A DNA stretch of 49,945 nucleotides from Basidiobolus ranarum (GCA_040143965.1 JASJQH010006893.1:1-49945), one strand, 5' to 3'. Shown: positions 1 to 11,944, counted from the first letter of the stretch. The notes: generated by a model from the sequence alone, not told the origin. Numbers and translations are program-made.

Positions 1-225
1 AATTTCAACACTCTCCCTCAACTAAATAGTCATATAAACTAATCCTAATAAAGGTCTAAATTTCTCAAATTTCTGTCTAGCTAATGGTTTGGTTAATATA
101 TCAGTAATCATGTCTTCTGTAGAACAATAAGTTAAGTCAATAAACTTATTTTCTACAGTCTCTCTAATGAAGTGATGCTTAATATCTATATGTTTGCTTC
201 TTTTATGAAACCAGGGATTTTTACA
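1..225 (-). mobile_element. Ty1/copia retrotransposon remnant: end of pol (RNase H), polypurine tract, LTR edge
   Basis: Read on the minus strand, this stretch encodes the typical C-terminal end of a copia polyprotein: FHKRSKHIDIKHHFIRE, then a TEDMITDILTKPLA block and a short tail to a stop. A purine-rich tract (GAGGGAGAG) follows the stop, then TGTTGAAATT, which looks like the start of the 3' LTR and continues beyond the left edge of the window. Only this tail of the element is recognisable. Upstream pol, integrase and gag are not visible, so it is a broken fossil. The remaining reading frame is still easy to read, which suggests moderate rather than great age, but without both LTRs no age can be given. 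Confidence 0.8.
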
Positions 226-1273
226 AACACAAAATCAATTTATCAAATTCCTGTAGCCAAAATTGCAACATACAGGTATCTGAATGTTCATATAGCAGGC
301 TCATTATATGTTCCAAGGTCTCAATTTTTAACATCCAGAGTATATCTGTATATGGAACTTAGTTTAACTCAAATACCTTCCTGACTAGTTAAAATTCTAC
401 AACTGTATACCCACATTTAGTGTCAACATTTCTCACAACTGGATATCATGCAAGACCTTTAATGTATATAACTCTTCAAATCATTCTAACACTTTCAAAT
501 ACTTATTTGATCCGTCTACTTTGAAGATTATATCAAACTAAATTTAAGCAACTTTTCATGTCAAAATAATCCTCTGCTGCATTTGACCTTAAATAGATGT
601 AATTATTACCGAGTCTACCTAACCATTCTTTAATCCAAGTTTAAATATAACCAAATCTTAAGGCCCAGATTTCATGGTTAAATCTACTCTTAGATCTTTG
701 ATAGGTAGATGACGATTTGAGTAACCTCTAAATCTAAATGCGTGACAATGCGTGAGAATGATGTATCGTGGGTATATCCTGGACCTGATATTCCTGAATT
801 AACCAACTCAACCTACTCGCAACCTTATATATAATTTTGTTTAAACCCACTTGGATGAATTAATCGACACACTCACACTCCGTCAGCTTAATTAACAATG
901 ATTGGGCACATGTGTTGGTCTTCTTGGCAGAAAAATGAGTTTAAATTGTGAATGGATTTTATTTATTTATTACAATTTGTTTGATAGATTCTACTAGATA
1001 TAAAGCTTGGGAACTTAATTAAACTATTAATGCAATTTTGCTATATACAGGAAAATGAACCACTTCAGACGTTTCCTTGAGGTAAGTGAGGCTCTCAATA
1101 CATCGTTTAGGTGTTGTTCAAAGGCGATGTGGTACACTAGTGATGACGTGAATATTCCTCTTCCTACCCATCACGATACTTATGGATACATGTGTACTAG
1201 AAACTGTGAAGATAATACAAAGTATAACCTACAATACCACTAAAAAAGCAGCCCACGAAATCTTCGCCATTCT
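226..1273. other. Non-coding stretch between copia remnant and zinc-finger gene
   Basis: No gene recognised. The first 150-200 bases may be further decayed retrotransposon sequence. The rest is AT-rich with stops in all frames. A 62-codon open frame at 1055-1243 has no recognisable domain and is probably chance. Confidence 0.5.
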
Positions 1274-2005
1274 CTACATTGGCGGGCGGATAACCGAGTT
1301 TGGGCCGTAGGAGCGTGAATCTTCAGGTGGATGGTAGAGTAAATGGCGATTGAGGTGTTCCATACGGTCGAATTTCATATTACATCCAGCAACCTGGCAA
1401 GGATATATCGTGCTAGAAGTATGCCACGGGTTATGAGAATGTGCAACAGAAGTGAAAGAGAGTTCTTCCAAACTAGGAAGTGAGGGCATCATATACCCAT
1501 GTAACCCTGGCTGGCCTGTACTGCTAATTGGTGATGGAAGATACTGTTGAGCTCGTTCATTCATGTTGAATATAGTTCGGATACTAGGTAATGATGGACT
1601 GGTGGCCTTAGGGCTATTGGAAATAGAATACATAGTTTTAGGGGTATTTGGAGTCTCTGAGACGGGTGATTCCGTTCGAACAGTAAGTGTTGAGGGGGAA
1701 GTGGAATCACGAACATTACTTTGCTTGAAACTTTTCTTGGGAGAAGCAGTTGATAAATCTGGGCTTCTCTTACGTTTAGGGACTGCATTGGGGGAATCGC
1801 TACGAACGTGTGGAGTGCTTTTAGAATGTGATAGACAAGTTTCACAGTAATCTGAATCGCAGCGCGAGAATGTATTCATGTGGTGGTTTAGTACGTGACG
1901 TTTAACAAAGTCGTAGGTTTTGAATTTACAACTGCAATTTCCGAATGGGCAAGAATACCAAGTTCTCGGAAATTGAGTTTCATGAATTCTGTCAGCAACT
2001 TGCAT
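1274..2005 (-). CDS. C2H2 zinc-finger protein, probable transcription factor
   Basis: About 243 residues from the first ATG at 2005. Two C2H2-like fingers sit near the ends: an N-terminal one with CPFGNCSCKF...HVLNHH and a C-terminal one with CQVAGCNMKF...HLLYH. Between them is a Ser/Pro/Thr-rich linker of about 140 residues with many SP/TP pairs (SDSPNAVPKRKRSPDL), which looks disordered, nuclear and phosphorylatable. The KRKR run is a candidate nuclear localisation signal. The frame stays open upstream to about 2057 but has no ATG there, so either the ATG at 2005 is the start or a small upstream exon joins at a CTTTAG-type acceptor. I infer a DNA-binding regulator; I do not recognise a named orthologue. 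Confidence 0.65.
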   Translation of the reverse strand: MQVADRIHETQFPRTWYSCPFGNCSCKFKTYDFVKRHVLNHHMNTFSRCDSDYCETCLSHSKSTPHVRSDSPNAVPKRKRSPDLSTASPKKSFKQSNVRDSTSPSTLTVRTESPVSETPNTPKTMYSISNSPKATSPSLPSIRTIFNMNERAQQYLPSPISSTGQPGLHGYMMPSLPSLEELSFTSVAHSHNPWHTSSTIYPCQVAGCNMKFDRMEHLNRHLLYHPPEDSRSYGPNSVIRPPM

Positions 2006-2035
2006 TTTCTTCAAACTAAAGGCCTTCGAGTTCAA

Positions 2036-4420
2036 AAGGAGTTGATATATGAACTAAAGGATAAGTACAAAATGTCTCTGATGGGACTAAAGGTGAAAAT
2101 AGTTAAGAATCAGCCAACAAGCCTTAGCTTCTTAAAGGTAGTAAAGAATTACCTGAAGTATTCGGAAATAAAAAGTATTTGTTCGTTTGTATCGTAAATA
2201 ACCGATGAACCCTCACTACTATTCGTAAGGATAAATAAAAGACAGAACAATGACTAGTATGTTGGACTCGGGAAGATCCTAAGCAATTTAGAGGCTGATG
2301 AGATATAATCTGGAGTTTATATATACTGGACACGTACCTAACCCGGGTTGAAATTTCTACCCCAGGGACGAGCTATTTAGTGACAGGATTGGACATAGCG
2401 AGTTGACTTCAGGATTTACTAGTAGGCTATCTATGAAATTCCAAGACCATGCGGTCAACTGATTTTCCAAAGCGGTGATTGGATGTAGCAGGATGTCGCA
2501 AAAAATGTATATCCTAAATGGCCAATGATAGCTAACCATAGCCCAATCATAGATTAAATTTAAGGCTTTAGGATCAGAGGTTTTTCATATTCCATTCAAG
2601 TACGAAATATCTCGGAGCTATTCTGCCTGGATGTATTCAAGTCCCTCCCAGGTGACAATCGCCAAAACCCTAATTTTGTTTTAGTGACGGGATGGGATTT
2701 CGGATACCAATACCTATCCTGATTCTGAATTGCGACAAAGAATTTGATGAAATTAGAAATGTCTAAAAAAAGGAATCGAGCAATGATTTTTCTACTTCGT
2801 GCACGTGTCTAGTCCACAAGTACCAACACTCCTAGCAAGCTCATTTCATTTTCCTGTTAAGAAGGACCATGTGTAGCAATCAATATATACATGTCACGCT
2901 ATTAATAAAAAAGCTACGTGGAAGACAAGTGGGAAGATCGGAGATTACTTCTTATTTCAAACAACCGTCACAACTAAGCTTGAAAACCGAGTTGATTCAA
3001 TAATCCCATATGTGGCCTATTCAACCGAGACATGTTTGAAATTAAGACCAGGTGATACAAGCAACTGAAACATCGATTAAAACAAGAAAGGTGTTCAGAG
3101 GTCGCGAGCAATTTGTGGGAATTGGATGGTTTTGGATTGTGCGAGCCCGGTCCCTTAGCCAGAGTTGCGAAGCTTGGAGTCTGGGAATGTGAATAAATTT
3201 GTCCATTATCGATAAAATAATCTCTCTACCGGATCACGTGAGAATTTGGTGATGGTAGATAGTTGTCATACGCTGATGCGCATTATACAGCTACACCCAA
3301 CACGCTTTTGCGCACGCGAATCGAATTGGCTCAAATAAAGGCGGACTTTTCATCGATTATGTGCCGAAGCAGTCTTTCCGAGACACTGATGTTGATATAT
3401 AGAATACTGTATCAGGCATTCAGAAACCCGCTTATCTTTCAGGTTTCTCAGGTCCTGTACAGTTACCATTTTCGATGATTTTAGTATGTCGAGGCCTGCC
3501 GGTTAAAATATGAAACATATATATTTGGCCAGAGAATAAGGGTTAGTTTTTTGATTAGCTCTCATGTAGTAAAGATTGTGGCCATGAAAACAAGTTTCTG
3601 TTCAATATTAGTATAATTGAGGTTTTGGAATCACAGATACCCTGCACCTCTAACTTTACCCACCACAATGCTAGTGAAAGGTTTATGTAAATGTTCCTCA
3701 TTGTTATGATCCTAGTAATGGAAAGTATCTCGATAACGTCGGTCAAAGCAACTGGGCTGATTTATCAAATGGGTTTGGATCCGCTAACAGGTAATGTCAA
3801 GATAGATAACGTGATGGTGTCGTAACTCTACTCTTGGCAAGGGCATACTAACGAACACTATATGGAATTCGCTTGAAAGTAGCACTAATTGTTACTATTT
3901 TGTGTCTATTGCTTTATATGTAATTGACTTGACGTATTGGAGTAGATAAAGCTTTAAACCTATTTATCCCATATTAAAGATTTGGTATCTACATGTATTT
4001 AACCGAATCAAAGCACTATGATGGACTTGATTAACTCCTTGATGGGTGTACATATGAAAGAGCCTACAAGTTGCACCTGACTATGGATAGTGCGTAGGTA
4101 TACTTGATAGACATGGTTAAATCCTTAACAACAGAGCAGGGTTGGTTTGTAGAGTATGTGGAGTGAGAAAACTGAAGATGTGGGATTGATCATGTGTATA
4201 CATTAAGAGTCAGTAGAATGTTGTACAATTGAAAGAGAAGGTATGGGATTCCAAAAACAGTTAAATAAACGAAGGGTACATTGGTAAATATTAGTGACAG
4301 AAAAACAATGAGTACTCCAATATTTGTTAAAATTCTTGGTCAGATATCAAGTTTATGCCGAGCGACATGAACGTACCATGTGCTATGACCAAACCTAAGA
4401 TAGAATATAATTACAACACC
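2036..4420. other. Long gene-poor stretch
   Basis: Roughly 2.4 kb with only short open frames (under about 75 codons) on either strand and no recognisable protein, RNA or repeat. A perfect TCACGTGA palindrome (E-box type) lies at 3238-3245. It separates the convergent 3' end of the HECT gene from the 5' end of the zinc-finger gene, so part of it should be the zinc-finger promoter. Confidence 0.5.
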
Positions 4421-7400
4421 TTACTTCAATCCAAATCCCTCACTTTCAGTTATCGCAGTAAGTAGCTTTTCATTAAGCTTTTCTCTTGTTGAATATCGAT
4501 AAATACAAAGTTGATTGAAACAAGTATGCGCGATAGGAAACCTAATATTGCGTAAGTATAGCTATACAAATAGAAATACATATAACCATTTTGTTACCTT
4601 TCCGAATCCTCTCCTAAGCATGATATTTTGAAAGTGAGATTTGCAATACCGGTAGCCGGAATTCGGTCACTTCCTGTAATAAATACAAGAAGCTGGCGCT
4701 GTAATTCCGATGTCATCGCACCAAATATGCTCCAAAAGTTCCTACACGAGACGAACTTTAATTTCTCAGAATACCGCTGCAACATTCAGAGATGGATGTA
4801 CCTTATAGTTTCCTCTTCTTTATCAAAGCCATCATATTCAGTCACTGATTTAAGTTGCTCTAAATCTAATGCTTCCGCACTTCCACGGACCAACAGCTCG
4901 ATTTCTTCAGGCCGGAAAAGCTAAGAAGGTGTGAAGTGTTACTAGTCAATGATATGGAGTATGGAAATGGCAACAATATACTTACTGAGAGCGCATTCCC
5001 CCCACAGACATGGTAAAATCCACGCTTGAATGGTTCGAATTGCTTTGCGATTGACTGTGTCAGGATAAATTGCGAGTATTTGGTAACATATTCTATCATT
5101 CGAGAGATTTTAATACTAAAGTCTTGAACACAACATAAAACGAAATTCTAAAAACCTTGTCGATTCTCTTTGGTAACAGGGATATTTTCTCCATTAGTCA
5201 CCAATGGTATCTGGTAGACGTCTCCAAACACTTCGTATTCACCAACGAAATCACGGCAAAATACTTCCTCTAAATCATCATTATCGTAGTCTAAGAGCGC
5301 CTGCAGACCTTTGGCCAGGGCCTAGTTATAAAGAGTGTGAGTATGGGAATTTATCAAACTAGAAATAAAGAATCCTACAGGGCGAAGGGTCTTCAAGTCA
5401 TCGAAATCAACAGGAATGTTTAACAATTTCTTATAACAGGCCAGTGGAAACTGGATGTCTAAGATGGTGGAATTGTATATTGCTAAGCCAATTATCTATT
5501 ATGTACTATATGTTAGAGATCAAGGATGGGCCAGTGGAGTACTAGACACTACGATAGGAAATCCTAACTTACGACGCCAACAAGGTAATACTGATCACTT
5601 GTCTCAAAACTAGCAGGATTGAACCAGAAATAGTTCGACTCTTCGTCCCATGTAAACATCCCTTCACGACGATTGGTAAATATGTATTAAGGCGCGAATA
5701 GAACGAGTAACCATGCAAATACCATATTGAGGATTAAACAATTCCCTAACAAGGAGGAGAAACCACTCTTTGGTCAGACCGCCAGCATCGATCCCGTCTT
5801 CATTGACGAACTCAATTTTCAGTTTCTTTTTTAAATCCATTTGGTGAACAGAGAGCTATGTCGAGAGACCACACGAGAGATACGTTAATGGGTCAAGTCA
5901 CTCAACAAATCACTACTGTGAAAAGTATCAGGCTGTTACCTGATTGAGTGAGTCTTCTATAAGGAAATCACGTCGGATGTGGAGAACCAAGTAAGGAACT
6001 GTGACTCGCTTTTGAAAGAGAATTGTGATGATTGCTTCCTAAAGCATTTACTAAAGGTAAATATACAGCACATTGCATGTCACAGTAAGGGTCGTTTACC
6101 TTGACTTTGTTTTCCATTTGTCTTCTTGCATCAACTTCAAGGATTCGAGTTTTAGCACCCATACTAATCAAAAAGGGGTACTGGCAGAAAGAGAATCGTC
6201 TAGTCATGAAGAGACATGAGTCAGAGTATTAGCACATCAAGCATCATCATCATATTTACCCAGATCTTTGCTGCCATGAATCGTAATCGAGAACAAGATC
6301 AATGTAGTCAACAAGAGTATTATAGAAGTCAAAGATAGGTAACTTCTGGCTGATGTTATTGGCCGCAACTAATATAAAGAAGTTATAGTTAGTATTAATG
6401 GCCAGCACAGAGTGTAGCTTGAAAGCTCACATAATAATGCCATAACACGAGCAGCGGCTACTATTCGCCAATCGTTGTCATAGGTGATTGTAGATCTTCC
6501 TCTCGAGCGCTGTTCTTTAGTAAGGCGATAGGTGATAAAATGATTCACAAGATCCACCCGCTTGCTGATTATGTTTTTGTTGAGCCTAGTAATAATATTC
6601 CAATTAAACACGGCTAGTAACAAACACTCATCACGTGGCAATAAGTTACCTAGAGAACCAGTTGACGATGTAATGGTGTATCTCATTGCCAAGCGAAGAT
6701 ATCAATCCAAATATTCTCTTAAGCAGGTTGTGGTGATATTGAGTCTCTTGAGGAAAGTTGTGCTGCAACAGTAAAGGATTCTATGGTGCAAATAGTGTTA
6801 GGATTCTGCATAAATCAACCTTATAAATTCAAATTACCTCTAATATTATAATCAAAAATTTGACATCATCCTTGCGTCTCAATTTCCTAGCGAACTCGTA
6901 GTTGTTAGAGTCGTATCATCAATTTTAACTGCGTAAATTAATTGCTACCTTCCAGGTCTCTTCAGCAGTCTATCCGTTGCCGACATTAAAGAACGGATTA
7001 CACTCGCAGGCTATGTATTTCCAAAAACAAAATTCAGAGAGTTGTTTATCTTGACAACATAATGCAGCCTACATACCAACTCTAGGATTAGTCTATAAGC
7101 TTCACGAACATCGTCCAAGGCGATTCCACACTCTTCCAATGAAATGCTACAACCCTTCTCAGCAAGTGATTTGCGAATTAATAAGTTTCCATAATTTGTA
7201 TTGAAGAAACGTATTTTACATTGCTGAAACTAAAATTCAGGGCGTCACAAGAAGAAAAGGTGTTCTTGATGAGACGCTCAACAGAATCATAATTACTCGG
7301 TGAACCTGGCACTTTACAAGAATCAATCGCCCTCTTTAATTGAGTTAAATTCATACTTGTTCCATCACGGTGATAACCTAAGATTCCATTTATATACAAC

Positions 7401-7761
7401 AACCGTATTAGTAAGATGTAAAATTTCTTGGAGAGCGTAAACAACCTTGTGGGTAAGACGGCGTGTTCAAGTCGTTAATCATGTCACAAACTGTACAACG
7501 AAAACAAGGAACCGATACAGGAAATCTCAGCTGACTAAAAGATTAATGAGTTTACAGTCATTATCAAAAATCGGCATAGCTAGATACCTGTTACAGCACA
7601 TGCAACGACCGGATGTCTATTTAGCAAGAAGTAAAGGTTTATTTTATCTGTTGGTTTTTTAGGAGAAAACTTAACACTATCCCTACCATGGAATCTCCAG
7701 AATCACTAGATGGTGTGGGACTAGAGGCAGACCCGAATCCTCTTATATTAGGATTCTCCAT
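4421..7761 (-). CDS. HUL4: HECT-type E3 ubiquitin ligase (Hul4 / UBE3A-like), multi-exon
   Basis: Transfers ubiquitin from an E2 via a catalytic cysteine to substrates. Exons read from ATG 7761 on the minus strand. Exons 1-3 (7761-7687, 7616-7588, 7534-7446) join in phase to give an LSD1-type zinc finger: CMCC near residues 30-33, LRFP, then FRCTVC near 46-51. A Ube3a-like middle region follows ([15 protein letters not shown]). The HECT domain starts with [10 protein letters not shown] near 6190 and continues through a [13 protein letters not shown] block (about 5300-5230), an IPVTKENR block, QFEPFKRGF and [11 protein letters not shown]. The last intron is 4543-4597; splicing gives [11 protein letters not shown], with the active-site Cys codon at 4521-4523. 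The C-terminus ends EGFGLK and a stop at 4421. Introns are about 55-75 nt. The central exon borders were not all resolved. The family assignment is firm; the HUL4 name rests on the zinc finger plus the HECT match. Confidence 0.85.
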
Positions 7762-8159
7762 CGGTAAAAATAAATAAGAATCCGAGATATAAACTGGCAC
7801 AAAATGCAGAAAACTTTAACAGTTTAACTATTATAAATGTTCAATGTAATTGAAATGAGCAAGAAGAAACTTGTCTCCTTTTACTTGGTACGAAATTAAG
7901 ATATTACCAACACTAATACATGTAGAAAAATTCCGACTTGGCAAAAAATCAAGTAATCGTCATACACCAATCTATCTTAAATAATGATCGGCTATATATT
8001 AGCTGACAGTGCAGATGATATAAATTATACCACTTCGTTACTCGTGACTATTGTTACATTAGTCTTGATCAACCCATGGGATCATTTCAAGCTCAAATAA
8101 TGGCCGATTGTGAGAAATATCAATAATTTAGGTCTGATGCTCTAAGCGTACTACTTTAA
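7762..8159. promoter_or_regulatory. Shared divergent promoter region (HECT ligase / 154-aa protein)
   Basis: About 400 AT-rich bases between two divergently transcribed genes, so it should hold both promoters. TATATATT occurs near 7990-8000. No specific operator was recognised. Confidence 0.5.
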
Positions 8160-8624
8160 ATGTCATTTAATATACGCCTTACTCAAACCTTACGTAACAA
8201 AGCCACTAAATACCCTACTGCACTGATATATCGTATGTCTTCTAATACTGCAACTACCGCAACTCAAAAGCTAGCCCAGGCTCAAGAAGAATATGAGAGA
8301 ATAGCTGGTAAATTGGCGAAGGAAATTGGCACACATGCAACAGGAGAAGTTGTCGAGCGACTTGAAATTGACCTCGCTATTGCTCGTCAAAAGGTAAAAA
8401 GATTCCAGCTGTTAAGTGAAAAAGAGAATCCGCAACCAAAGGAAGAGAAACATGGTGCTATGAATGCCCGTAACTTTTTGGTGGCTAGTTTAAGCGGAGA
8501 AATATCGCCTGAAATGGTTAAAAATATTCACGATAAGATTCCTGACGCCAAAATAACCCCTACTTATGGCAATCTCAAAGACATTGCTCAAGGATTATCT
8601 CAAGAGCTGAAAAAGAAACCTTAA
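8160..8624 (+). CDS. Unknown 154-aa protein, possible mitochondrial targeting
   Basis: Single-exon frame of 154 residues. The first 25 residues have five basic residues (Arg/Lys) and no acid, as in a mitochondrial presequence. A second Met follows at position 26 (MSSNTATTATQ), which could start an untargeted form. Residues about 37-85 are rich in Ala, Glu, Lys and Leu with heptad-like spacing (KLAQAQEEYERIAGKLAKEIG) and probably form a coiled coil. The C-terminal third (NFLVASLSGEISPEMV) is more mixed. No known domain recognised. The start ATG is directly preceded by TTTAA and the stop is followed by an AT-rich 3' region. Confidence 0.6.
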   Translation: MSFNIRLTQTLRNKATKYPTALIYRMSSNTATTATQKLAQAQEEYERIAGKLAKEIGTHATGEVVERLEIDLAIARQKVKRFQLLSEKENPQPKEEKHGAMNARNFLVASLSGEISPEMVKNIHDKIPDAKITPTYGNLKDIAQGLSQELKKKP

Positions 8625-9012
8625 ATTCCACTTCGGAGAAGTAAGTTTGGCTGTCAGTCATGTCAAGATGAAATTTGAATTTTCTGTTTCATTTTTCTTT
8701 GAAGTACTATAAAAGTTTTCTCTCATATATTTTATATAAATTGCACAAAGAACTTCAAACCCGAACCCCAAGTAGTTGTACCTAATTGTGTGAAAACGCT
8801 AGTTTCCTCTTTGAATACACCAATTTGATATTTCCATAGACTGAAGGATATGTATAACAATTCATAAGTTATTGATATTTAATTACTTTTAAACCAGGAT
8901 GATTTGTCAGAAATTTTATTTTGCTGCTTGTATTTACTCTCATGTTTAGTGAAATTTTTTGTCCCTAATATACATCGGAGTATCGATATTTCTGTGTCCC
9001 TTGTGTTTTATA
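8625..9012. other. Intergenic: 3' region of 154-aa gene and CCE1 promoter
   Basis: AT-rich, with stops in all frames apart from one short hydrophobic open frame beginning with TTG near 8904, which is probably chance. No recognisable element. Confidence 0.45.
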
Positions 9013-10735
9013 ATGTTTCGAACTCATGTGCGAAATCTGTTGGTGCGGAAGATACGGTACAGTTCATAATCATATTTCAAGAAAGTAAATTTGTATTAGT
9101 TTCTCAAACGTTAATACTACATGCGCTGCTTATTGTGATGCTAAATCTAAGTGCATTTGAGCTATTTCATATACATATAGTAGTCAATATTTATTAACGA
9201 TTCAAACTCACATAATTCCAATTTAATTTAGAATAGGGAACCTTTCAAACGTGCGAACTCTATCTGTTACTAGACCGCATCCAAATAATGAGGACGCACG
9301 GGGACTTGATTTGTTTAAATTATCAGAGAAATTGAGTAGTTACTTAACCCCTCAAGATTCCATTCCAGATGATGCACAATCTGCTTGGACGGATTCTGAC
9401 ACCAAGAACAACACTGACTTGAATGTCGAAAGTTTTCAACGAAACGATGATTCGTCATCTCATGTAGAGACCTGCATCGGGAATACCAACACAGACGAAG
9501 TAAAAACCACAACTCTTATTAAGAAGTCATCTGGAAATGACAATAATAATAACACAGATTCGGAAATGAAATTTGAGATTAAGGATATTGAGCTACCTCA
9601 ATTCTGGAATGAAGCCTCTCGCAGAGTGGCACTTTATCGAGTAATTCTTAACTTGGAAAAAAAGGAAATAGCACTAAAGCCGAAAATAATACCCAAACTC
9701 GCGACTAATACAACTCAGCTCAAGAGAAGTCACAAAAAAAAGGTAATAAACGAGGCTGACAGACATAAAGTTTATTTGGAAGTAATCGAGCTAATAGACG
9801 CCGAGAAAGAATTTTTGAGTAGAGCTAGCCGAACGTTATCACCTTTTGCCCATATACAAAAGCAAGAACTTGAGGCTAACAATATAAAGCCACCGGATCG
9901 AGCAGTCATTAGAGGCCATCTAGATTCTTTAAGGGTATTCGAATTACAGGAAAGGTGCCGATCCTACGGTATTAGTATGGGGGGTAGTCGAGCAGATATT
10001 GTTGAGCGTATAGAGAATTTTATATTTGACTTTATTGGCGACAGAAAAGGAATCCCTCAAAATATCATTTCCATTGACATTGGATATCGGAATCTCGCTT
10101 ACATACACATAGACTCTTCGCTGAGAATTCTTGACTGGCGTCGGATTGATCTGAATGTCCCCGATTCATACGACCCTGTAAAATATGCTCAAGTTGTTAA
10201 TGATTTTGTAGAGACACTCTCAAACCGCGGTGTAGGAATATATATTTTAGAGCGGCAGAGTTTGCGTCACAGCCCCACTACGATGTTTGAGGGAGTTATT
10301 CGGTCTAATTTAGTGGAAGCACTGATAATCGGGTCTTTACACGGTCGAGGCTACTCTATTGCTTCTATCAATCCAGCTACTATTAGTAGCTACCTCAAGT
10401 CGGAAAAGGGATCTACATTGCTTCGAAATTCAGGAATAGTGTATACCGACCGAATCAACAAGCTGAAGCTGCTGGCCCCCTTACTCTCGGGAAAGCAGTA
10501 TAATTCGAAACGGTATACGGTGAAGAAAACCAACCATGTAGGTGTCGTAAAGCATTTGCTTAAGACCAAGCAAACAATTCAATGCCCTGACCATCTCGAA
10601 GAGATGTTTTTGACTGAGAAAAAGAAAGATGATCTGGCTGACTGTCTTATCCAGTCATTGGTGTGGTATGAATGGCAACACACAAAGGTACAGGACATTT
10701 ATGCTCAAATTCTAAATGTCAAGTCGCCGTTGTAA
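9013..10735 (+). CDS. CCE1: Cce1-type mitochondrial Holliday-junction resolvase with SAP domain
   Basis: Cleaves four-way junctions in mitochondrial DNA, aiding its segregation. The large exon encodes an acidic, Asn-rich N-terminal part, a SAP-like motif (LRVFELQERCRSYGIS, then GSRADIVERI) and a RuvC/RNase H-fold core. The core begins with SIDIGYRNLAYI, has ILERQS in the middle and ends with KKDDLADCLIQS, which carries the late acidic residues. These motifs match the Cce1/Ydc2 family. The large frame lacks an early ATG. I place the start in a small first exon (9013-9056, MFRTHVRNLLVRKIR), a classic basic mitochondrial presequence. Its GTACAG donor and the TTTAG acceptor ending at 9231 join in phase (CG|A), for about 515 residues. 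The 175-nt intron is longer than most here, so the 5' model is less certain than the identity. Confidence 0.82.
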
Positions 10736-11090
10736 TATTCAAACAAGCAAACCCAAACCTCCATCATCAAAACTAATACGCCTCTTGTTACCACCCCTTC
10801 ATTCATTTCACTTTTTAGAACAGGTGTATATTCATGTTAATGTGTTTAATACAAATAAACCTACGCATCTACGGTATCTTCATTAGGTTCTAGATTGTAG
10901 TTACAAGATGACCCAATTACTATGTGGTTGGATTTGTGCAACTGATGCTGCTACATATGCAGGATAATTCTTACATGATTATCAGATTTCCATCTACAAC
11001 CACAATCACGCAATCTCAAGATGAGCAGTGGTGTGTGGTATGCGGTATATATATATATATATCCCATTGAAGCCTTTCCAAAGGTCGAAA
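10736..11090. other. Intergenic between CCE1 and glutathione transferase
   Basis: Holds the CCE1 3' end and the transferase promoter. A (TA)n microsatellite at about 11046-11062 lies about 30 bases before the transferase ATG and could act as its TATA region. Confidence 0.5.
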
Positions 11091-11944
11091 ATGACTATAG
11101 CGGGTAAGTTTTAGGCATCGCTAAAAACCCCTCTCGCTTACTGACTGTTCTTTTCAGCCAAACCTATCACCCTCTACAGCAATAGTGGTTGTCCTTACGT
11201 GCAAAGAGCTCTCATTGCACTCTATGAATGCGACTTGGATCATGAAAAGGTTGAAATTCCTCTTCCTAACAAGCCTGACTGGTATTTAGAGTTAAACCCC
11301 GAAGGCAAGGTACCTGCGCTTAAATATGGGGATGACACACTGGTCGAATCATTAATAATCACCGAGTTCTTCTCCGATCTTTCTGGGGGAAAGTAAGCAT
11401 CGATTGAGCTCATGTCATCATAATTCGTGTGTATTTACATTCTACTCTAGGCTATTGCCCAAAGATCCGTTGAAGAGGGCTCAGGCACGCTATTTCATTG
11501 AATTTTTCGGTAGCAAATTTTTACCCTTGTACTACCGTATCCTAGGAAATGTTGATTCTGACGTCGCTAAAAAACTCGAGCAGGAGTTTGTTGACAACTT
11601 GAAGAAGGTAGGAAAGTTCGAAGTAATAATATTCATGAGTACAAAGCCCCCTAACTGCTCCTAAATTATAGCTCAACAAACTACTTGTAGCTCAATCTGT
11701 TGAGGGTCCATTTTACTTTGGTAAAGATTTCTCACTAGTTGAAGCGGCAATTGCACCTTTCTCGAGCCGTTTTGCTCCTATGGCTGAAATCGGTGGCATT
11801 CAAATCCCTAAAATTCCCGAACTCAGCCGTTATCATCAGTGGTGTGGTGCTATTGAGCAGAGAGATTCTTTCATTAAAAGCTCACTATCCTCTGAGGAGC
11901 TTTATAAGAGCTGTGAGGCTCTCGCCATCAAATACAGAGCATAA
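11091..11944 (+). CDS. Glutathione S-transferase, omega-like (catalytic Cys)
   Basis: Four exons (11091-11103, 11158-11392, 11451-11607, 11672-11944) join in phase to about 225 residues. The N-terminal thioredoxin-like domain begins MTIAAKPITLYSNSG and carries CPYVQRA with Cys16. A CPF/CPY site in this place is typical of omega-class transferases and thioltransferases rather than Tyr/Ser-class enzymes. The glutathione-binding segment follows (NPEGKVPALKYGDDTLVES), with cis-Pro and the ES pair. The C-terminal helical domain spans exons 3-4 (LPKDPLKRAQARYF, GKDFSLVEAAIAPF). A cytosolic role in deglutathionylation, dehydroascorbate reduction or arsenate reduction is inferred from the family. The first coding exon is only 13 nt. 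Confidence 0.88.

Noticed and set aside
1563-1850. Open frame on the plus strand inside the zinc-finger gene
   Set aside because: Antisense shadow of a low-complexity Ser/Pro-rich coding region.
2006-2035. Upstream TTG start for the zinc-finger gene
   Set aside because: Fungal nuclear genes rarely start with TTG; an ATG lies 30 bases inside and no domain is lost.
5026-5040. TGGTTCGAAT resembling a tRNA B box
   Set aside because: It lies inside the HECT coding sequence and no A box or cloverleaf surrounds it.
8904-9197. 97-codon hydrophobic frame upstream of CCE1
   Set aside because: Begins with TTG, has no homology, and overlaps the proposed first exon and intron of CCE1.
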